64,000 bases of DNA from Serratia marcescens (GTDB lineage Bacteria; Pseudomonadota; Gammaproteobacteria; Enterobacterales; Enterobacteriaceae). Numbering within the stretch: position 1 is the stretch's first letter; the number at the start of each line of letters is the position of its first letter. The stretch is taken from contig JADMXW010000022.1 in the NCBI GenBank assembly GCA_015548865.1, forward strand, positions 31,997 to 95,996, read 5' to 3'. A program made the translations under genes and the position numbers. A model generated the notes under the pieces. That model did not search any database and was not told the origin of the DNA. It saw only the letters and a list, made by a program, of their open reading frames with translations. This document shows, piece by piece, positions 58,632 to 64,000 of this stretch.

Positions 58632-61326
58632 CTTTATCCACCATTTGATTATGCATTCGTTCACTATTAGGAAGAATGTAGTCAACACCGGTCTTTGAAT
58701 AGAAATCAAAGTGCATCAGCATAATCTTCTGCAATTGAGTAATATCAATGCCGAGTTCATCCGCAATACGTCGCTTTAAGGCAACGCTTACGGCAATGAC
58801 AGGCTCTCCAGAATAGGTTCGCTTCAGCATACCTTTTGAAATCATTTCATTGCATAAATCTGTAATGTTGTAATCTTTATCAGAAACATCAGTTAAAGCA
58901 GAGTAAAGCAGATCGTTAAACTTCCCATCCATCAGCAAGTCGATATCATTATTAAGTTCTTTTCTGAGATATAAGCACTTCTGAGTACGATGGAAATAAT
59001 ACTGGGCTGGGGCTTCCATAAACCTTTGCCATAACCAGTTGGAGTCCTGAAGCAGAGCATAATTACGCTCATCAAAATCTTTATCAATAGCAATGATTAA
59101 GTGGCCTGATTCAATGAAAAGATCGTCTGAGTGGTCGGTAACATATTTAACGAGAAATTCTTTGGCCGCTTCAAGACCAGATACGTATAGCTGACTAAAT
59201 TTATCGTAAAATTTTACGTTAGCCGGTATGTTGGCCGAAGTATCCGCATGAGCCGAGTAACCAAAATCGTTATCAGCTTTCACGTCATCCTGCCACATGG
59301 AATCATAATCTTCGTAAATTGAATAATCATCAATTACCTCACCAGACTGAATGCCGGTATCGACAGCATCCTGGTGCAGCTGAATTTCCTTTAATGCCTG
59401 ACGGGTAGGTGAGGGCTGGGTCTGATCCAATGCATCGCTTGAAGTTGGTTCGTTGCTATTATACGAGTTGATGATTGAATGAAACTCAAGGGTTTCGTTC
59501 AGAGTTTTATGGTTTGGTTCTTTTATAAGTGAACTGGGTACAGAGAACTCAATCTCTGTTTGTGCCGATGCCAGGGTTTCTTTGAGGGAAAGACGGCGCT
59601 TGGGTTCATTATTCTCCGACACTGGCTTTGGTTGATTATCTTTGAGCCCTTTTGATTCCCCGCTGCCCGCCAGCTCAGTTGTTGGTGAATTAGTGTCATC
59701 CAGACAATCTTTTTGATTTTTGGTACTGGTATTTCTTTCCTTTACACGATTGTAGTCCTCATCAGAAAGCAGATTGAGCTTATGCAGCAGTTCGTGGGCG
59801 TTTTCCGGCGTAACCTGTCGGTTTCCAAAAATACTCTCCAGTGGAGATTCCTGTTCATCAGCAATGATTGTTCCGCCCTGTAAAACTGAGCGGTCGACCT
59901 CATTCGGTATTCCGGTTGACGGAACCGGCTTCTGACCAATGTAGGGTTCGCTTTCGACGAGTTTTGGCTGGTTTGGCCTCCCGGTCAGGTATTCCACCCA
60001 TTTACCTTCAATACGGATGCGGCTGCTGCATGGTAGAGGGTCAACAGTATCGACAAATAGTACTTCTGGAGATATCAGAAGGATGCAGCTCAACGCAACT
60101 TTAGGGTCTTTGCTTTCTCTTGAACTTTTATCATTCAAGATATGAGGGGCAATACGCCAGTATGCAGTGTCATCGTCCTGGTGAACGTTTGGTCGACAGA
60201 GATGATAACTTAGCATCAGGTCAGCCAGACTATTCTGGGTTTGTGGAATAACAGCGCCGGAGTTCCTAACGGTCTCAATAATATCCTTGACCGCAACACC
60301 CCAGACGATGAATACGCCATAGGTAGTCACCCATACAGGGCTTCCTGGCTTGTTGGGAATCCAATCTCCTTTTTTCAATCTATGGCGCATGGCATCAACT
60401 ACACGCTGAACCGCAGGTACACCTGACTGGCTTGCACGAATCGCATCACCGGCGTATTGCCGCATATCATAGTTAACGGATGCTGAGTCGGCGGCCTTAA
60501 TGGTAGTGAGGATCTTGTTTTTGACGTCCTGACCACTGATTTTTTCTGCATTGAGCTGCGCACTGGCATTCAGTGCCCGGGTCAATTCATTGAAAATATC
60601 ATTCCCGCCGTTAAGAAGGTAAACATGCATTTCTTTTGGCATGATCATCAACAACATATTGCTCGTGCTGGAGGTATGCTGGCGGTGACGGCCTGGTTTC
60701 CATACAAGATAGTATCTTTTTACATTGTTCTCTTTTGCCCAGACATGGATTGGTTCATGGCCTGGAGGCCAGTGAATTTTCCCGTCTTCGTTCCATACTT
60801 CAAAATCGGTAAATGGTTTCCCGAGGTCATGAAGTAGCCCACCAGCTGCGACTGCAAGTCGCCATGCTAATGCACGATTTGATTTATGTACGGGAACCGC
60901 CATTGAATCAAACTCGATGTTTTTAGAACGCCGGATACACTGGAAACACACTTCCAATGAATGACGCAACAATCCGGTTGCAGCACGGTGATGATGGTTT
61001 TCGGATGCCGGGAAGAGGTGAACAAAGTTAGCGAAATTTATCAGCATAGGAAGAATAAGCTGATTAAACTCAGAGTCCCTAATATCCAGTTCTCGTTTAA
61101 TCGCCATCACAAGTGGTTTCTGGTAATGACGTAATACGTACTCACCCGGTACTTGAGCCGGGAATCCGATTTCGCTTGCCGGATAGCGCATATTATCTCG
61201 TGATGAAATGAGTTTCCCGATTTCTTCATCTACTGACATATCGATTTCGTCACCGAATAGATCAGTGGTAGCCTTTTTGTTATCAGGCAAAAAAGTATTC
61301 AGAATATTTTTAATGTGTCTCAGCAT
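58624..61326 (-). CDS. traI: TraI-like relaxase (MobH / TraI_2 family)
   Basis: 900 aa. TraI_2 N-terminal domain with HHHRAATGLLRHSLEV (111-126) and the HD-type GGLLHDLGKPF (His166-Asp167), the catalytic signature of MobH relaxases, which use an HD-hydrolase-like site instead of a Tyr relaxase motif. The middle is low-complexity; the C-terminal ~130 residues (YLRKELNNDIDLL...LKRRIADELGIDITQLQKIM) match the TraI_2_C region. Nicks at oriT, probably with MobI. First gene of the traI-traD unit. Confidence 0.92.
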   Translation of the reverse strand: MLRHIKNILNTFLPDNKKATTDLFGDEIDMSVDEEIGKLISSRDNMRYPASEIGFPAQVPGEYVLRHYQKPLVMAIKRELDIRDSEFNQLILPMLINFANFVHLFPASENHHHRAATGLLRHSLEVCFQCIRRSKNIEFDSMAVPVHKSNRALAWRLAVAAGGLLHDLGKPFTDFEVWNEDGKIHWPPGHEPIHVWAKENNVKRYYLVWKPGRHRQHTSSTSNMLLMIMPKEMHVYLLNGGNDIFNELTRALNASAQLNAEKISGQDVKNKILTTIKAADSASVNYDMRQYAGDAIRASQSGVPAVQRVVDAMRHRLKKGDWIPNKPGSPVWVTTYGVFIVWGVAVKDIIETVRNSGAVIPQTQNSLADLMLSYHLCRPNVHQDDDTAYWRIAPHILNDKSSRESKDPKVALSCILLISPEVLFVDTVDPLPCSSRIRIEGKWVEYLTGRPNQPKLVESEPYIGQKPVPSTGIPNEVDRSVLQGGTIIADEQESPLESIFGNRQVTPENAHELLHKLNLLSDEDYNRVKERNTSTKNQKDCLDDTNSPTTELAGSGESKGLKDNQPKPVSENNEPKRRLSLKETLASAQTEIEFSVPSSLIKEPNHKTLNETLEFHSIINSYNSNEPTSSDALDQTQPSPTRQALKEIQLHQDAVDTGIQSGEVIDDYSIYEDYDSMWQDDVKADNDFGYSAHADTSANIPANVKFYDKFSQLYVSGLEAAKEFLVKYVTDHSDDLFIESGHLIIAIDKDFDERNYALLQDSNWLWQRFMEAPAQYYFHRTQKCLYLRKELNNDIDLLMDGKFNDLLYSALTDVSDKDYNITDLCNEMISKGMLKRTYSGEPVIAVSVALKRRIADELGIDITQLQKIMLMHFDFYSKTGVDYILPNSERMHNQMVDKDE

Positions 61327-61387
61327 TAAAAGATTTCTCCGGTTAAGTACCTTGTAAGTTAACCGATTGAGAAAAAAATCGTGCTGG

Positions 61388-61404
61388 AAAATGACGACGT
61401 TTTG
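61388..61404. promoter_or_regulatory. Operator-like motif AAAATG-N3-ACGTTTTG
   Basis: AAAATGACGACGTTTTG in the 149 bp between divergent traI and the lipoprotein gene at 61476; third copy of the motif found upstream of parM and the traFHG block. Confidence 0.45.
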
Positions 61405-61475
61405 TCTTCATAAAACATAACGTCAAGGGTGAGAAATTAAGATAATGACGTTGCTATCCAATTGGAGACTAAGCA

Positions 61476-62045
61476 ATGAAATTGGCGAATAAAATTGTTT
61501 TGCCCCTGCTGGTGGTTATTACCGGCGTAATCACCAGCGGTTGCAGTGGGACAGGTAAGCCACAACGTACTTACCTCGACGAAACGCGCAATCTCCCCGC
61601 CAGGGCCGAGTACCCCTACCAGTATCAGTACTCCGAATCCTGGCGTGGTACAGAACGCGGTGGCGCGGCTATACGTTACCCTGGGTATGAGCATACGCTC
61701 GTGAGTCCGTATGCCATCAATGATCCATCCGGGAAGCGATATGTGGCACATGACAATTACACCCAGGTCTTGCTCACTTCAGTGGCAAACACAAAGTATG
61801 CCAATGGGCCGCGTGGCACGTTCACACAGACCCCAGCATTTTGCGGGGAAAATACCTTTCTCCTTCCTAATAACACACAGAACGCCAGTAGGGCTGAATA
61901 CCTCCGTATCAAAGATAAATACTGCTCAACACCTGGCTATCGGTTAAGTGCCCACGAATTAAATGTGCTTTCCAGTGGTGAACCGGAAGAGCTGCGGAAA
62001 TATCGAATTCAGATGCAGATCGATAACCAACAACCTAAGTCCTAA
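61476..62045 (+). CDS. Lipoprotein (189 aa)
   Basis: Signal sequence and lipobox: LLVVITGVITSGCSG, Cys23. The mature part is Tyr-rich (YPYQYQYSESW) with two further cysteines (AFCGENT, KYCSTPG). Divergent from traI, sharing its upstream region, and 22 bp before the DsbA-like gene. Likely envelope accessory of transfer; not recognised further. Confidence 0.75.
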   Translation: MKLANKIVLPLLVVITGVITSGCSGTGKPQRTYLDETRNLPARAEYPYQYQYSESWRGTERGGAAIRYPGYEHTLVSPYAINDPSGKRYVAHDNYTQVLLTSVANTKYANGPRGTFTQTPAFCGENTFLLPNNTQNASRAEYLRIKDKYCSTPGYRLSAHELNVLSSGEPEELRKYRIQMQIDNQQPKS

Positions 62046-62067
62046 TCCATCAAAATGCGAGGGTACA

Positions 62068-62967
62068 ATGGATAAGCAAAGAAATGAAAAGTGCAGTTCT
62101 GGAAATAAAACAATTTTTGCCTGGGCCGGGGGAATCGTTGTTGTAATCGGAATGGTTTGGTTGATGGTAATTAGTTTTATCTCGTACAAAACCCAGGTGA
62201 TGACCAATCAACTGCTGGATAAAATTAGTACATCGCTGGCCAAGAACCCCGCAGTTCAACAGGGAGTGAACGGAAATATTCAGGACGAAGTAAAGGGTGC
62301 TCTTAAGTCTATCGCCGACCAAAAGCTCGCGGAAGAACGAAAGGCACTCTATAAAGGCTGGGACAAAGCAAATAAAAATACTGATGGCCGTTATATCTAT
62401 GGCGAGCCTGGCGCTCGGTTTTCGTTGATCAACTATGAAGATCTGGAGTGTCCATTCTGCAAACGCTTCAAAGAAACGCCGAAGTATATCGTTGATACCG
62501 CGACAGCCGGGGCTGTTAACTGGGAATGGCGTCATTACCCTATGTCATTCCATGAGCCGGTCGCATCGAAGGGCGCAGCTGTTGCTGAGTGTATTGCGGA
62601 GCAGAAAGGGCCGAGTGCTTTCTGGGCCGTTACTGATTATTGGTTTAACCATACTGAAACAAACGGTAAAGGTTTTAAGGATGCGGACAGCATCCCAGCA
62701 CTGTTTGAGGTAGACCAGGCGAAATTTGATACCTGTATGGGCAGTACTGAAGTGATTAAGCGCATTAAGCAGGATATGGAGGCCGGTTCAGCTGCCGGTG
62801 TTGATGGTACACCAACCACGATTGTGCGTGATAATGTCACCGGTAAAGAAGTCTCTGTTGTAGGCGCACAGCCCTTCTCAAAATTCGTTGAAGTGATCCA
62901 GTCTATGGTTGTCGATTCTCAGAGAGACACATCAGGCGAAGCCTCACCAGCTCAACAAGATAAATAG
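62068..62967 (+). CDS. DsbA-like thiol oxidoreductase, membrane-anchored
   Basis: 299 aa from the ATG at 62068 (GAGGGT precedes); the longer frame from 61963 overlaps the lipoprotein gene. N-terminal helix (IVVVIGMVWLMVISFISY), then a thioredoxin-fold domain with YEDLECPFCKRF (Cys128, Cys131) and VDGTPTTIV with cis-Pro. Second DsbA-type protein of the window; likely folds secreted Tra proteins. Confidence 0.85.
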   Translation: MDKQRNEKCSSGNKTIFAWAGGIVVVIGMVWLMVISFISYKTQVMTNQLLDKISTSLAKNPAVQQGVNGNIQDEVKGALKSIADQKLAEERKALYKGWDKANKNTDGRYIYGEPGARFSLINYEDLECPFCKRFKETPKYIVDTATAGAVNWEWRHYPMSFHEPVASKGAAVAECIAEQKGPSAFWAVTDYWFNHTETNGKGFKDADSIPALFEVDQAKFDTCMGSTEVIKRIKQDMEAGSAAGVDGTPTTIVRDNVTGKEVSVVGAQPFSKFVEVIQSMVVDSQRDTSGEASPAQQDK

Positions 62968-62972
62968 AAATA

Positions 62973-63004
62973 AAAAAGAGCCCTGAATTAACCAGGGCTT
63001 TTTT
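62973..63004. terminator. Bidirectional terminator
   Basis: AAAAAAGAGCCCTG-AATTAAC-CAGGGCTTTTTTT between the DsbA-like gene and the convergent helicase remnant. Confidence 0.88.
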
Positions 63005-63006
63005 TG

Positions 63007-63948
63007 TCAGATTATCACTACTGAAACATTTCGCTCAATACGACTTCGGTATTCTTCTAATAGCTCCATTAACGAAGTATTGATGTTTACAGATTTCTTG
63101 GTTCTGGTAATAGTTACGTACAGCAGATTAAGTTCGTCAATAATTACTTCCCGTGGCTTCTTCATCACAACGGCTTCTATAATGGATGGGAAGTCGTCAT
63201 TGATGATGACATGGTCAAATTCCTTTCCCTTCGAGGTATGGGCTGTGGTAACAATTAAATCAGCTTCCTTTTCTGTTCTGGCTTCATTCATCCTCATGGT
63301 CTCAACCATCCCGGGGATATCAGCATAGACTTCCATTAACTTAATCGCCCGCACCATGTCCACGTCCTTGGTGGTTTCTGCGATCTCTAAAAAATTTGCC
63401 CAGTTCCCGTATTCCGTAGTGATACGGTTATTTTTAATAGCAGCAATGTTACCTGTTTTTAGCGCATGTAAATCAAGGAGCTCGTCGAGACGGTATTTTG
63501 AAATACCTCCATTCCACATCACCCGTTTGCCCCACATAATCGACTCGTAGGCAGATTGTATGACTCCCATGTAGGTGCGGCTGATGATGGCGTAAAAGTT
63601 TTGATCCTGTATCGCCGATGGCTCAACGATAGCATCAAGACTACCCAGGCCTACCAAGGGGAACGTTTCACCCTTCATTGACAGCACAACGTTGGCCAGT
63701 GCTGCAACAAGAGGCCCAAACCGGAATGACTTAGTCAGGCGCATAACCTGAGCCCCGTGGTCTTCAACAATCTCAAGGGCGTTTTCCGCACCGCGCCAGC
63801 GGTTTATCACTTGGTGCTGGTCGCCGACAAAAACTTTGCAGCAGTTGTTTCTAAGAACGATATCGATCGTTACCGGATTTGCGTCCTGCGATTCGTCGAA
63901 GAGAATGACATTGTAGAACTGGTCTAAATAGATGCGCGGAATAGTAGA
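63007..63948 (-). pseudogene. UvrD-type (SF1) helicase, 5' part broken
   Basis: The minus-strand frame contains VILFDESQDANP (Walker B, near 63900), KVFVGDQHQVINRWRGAENA, RLTKSFRFG and, near the end, VTTAHTSKGKEFDHVIINDDFP and NLLYVTITRTKK. These are the SF1 motifs II-VI of FBH1/UvrD-like plasmid helicases. Upstream the frame is stopped by TGA at 63949-63951, and no ATG lies before Walker B. The Walker A half is absent from the readable frame. Either the gene is truncated or rearranged, or a frameshift joins it to sequence beyond the window edge. Confidence 0.65.
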
Positions 63949-64000
63949 TCACTGAAAGGGAACTCAGCCCGGATTGTGCGATCTGATCAATCGCCAAACC

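Noticed and set aside
1..64000. CRISPR array, tRNA, rRNA, integrase or resistance genes
   Set aside because: Looked for regular short repeats with unique spacers, tRNA-like and rRNA-like stretches and known resistance motifs; none seen. The 12.7-13.1 kb repeats are too long and too few for CRISPR.

Overview
This 64 kb window looks like the backbone of a large conjugative plasmid from a gamma-proteobacterium, probably an Enterobacterales host. It carries an almost complete F-type (MPF-F) mating apparatus with a MobH/TraI_2-type relaxase. The gene order traI-traD-(2 genes)-...-traL-E-K-B-V-X-dsbC-traC-trhF-traW-traU, with a separate traN and traF-H-G block, is the arrangement known from the SXT/R391 elements and IncA/C plasmids. 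A large plasmid of the MobH group such as the IncT type is possible, but I cannot fix the incompatibility group from the sequence. An intact IS186 points to passage through Escherichia coli or a close relative. I recognise no replication initiator, resistance gene, tRNA, rRNA or CRISPR.

Layout: (1) 1-11.3 kb is a run of about 18 small, mostly unrecognised minus-strand genes. Many sit behind one shared promoter type (a TTCGTCAC box 17 bp from the -10). The region also holds IS186, inserted into the loop of a terminator, and a transcription unit with no long ORF. (2) 11.3-13.8 kb is largely non-coding: hairpins, direct repeats, a MobI-like gene and a three-fold ~157 bp-spaced repeat array. It is the best place to look for oriT and/or the partition centromere. 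(3) 13.8-17.9 kb is a plus-strand operon: ParM-like actin, ParR-like protein, lytic transglycosylase, FlhD-like and FlhC-like activator subunits, then a separate lipoprotein. (4) 17.9-27.4 kb: traN, a small membrane-protein gene, traG, traH, traF and a putative DNA-binding protein. (5) 27.6-40.7 kb is an AT-richer minus-strand cluster: small unknown genes, then VWA/CobT, DUF3150-like, MoxR/CobS ATPase, YqaJ exonuclease, RecT annealase, SSB and two others. Most of these genes are separated by a hairpin plus a recurring leader. (6) 41.1-61.3 kb: an AcaB-like candidate regulator and the main transfer operon, with a YadA-type trimeric autotransporter at the position where the pilin gene traA would be expected. 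(7) 61.5-64 kb: a lipoprotein, a DsbA-like protein and a 5'-broken UvrD-type helicase.

How it fits together: TraI and MobI would process oriT, TraD would couple the relaxosome to the TraBKV/E/L/C/G channel, and TraF/H/U/W/N plus several thiol-disulfide proteins would build and stabilise the pilus and mating pair. SSB/RecT/YqaJ would handle single-stranded DNA. The FlhDC-like pair is the likely master activator. The most novel-looking signal is a structured RNA present in three copies (about 35.4, 39.3 and 40.9 kb). Each copy has its own sigma70-like promoter and lies upstream of a leading-region gene, one of which is ssb.
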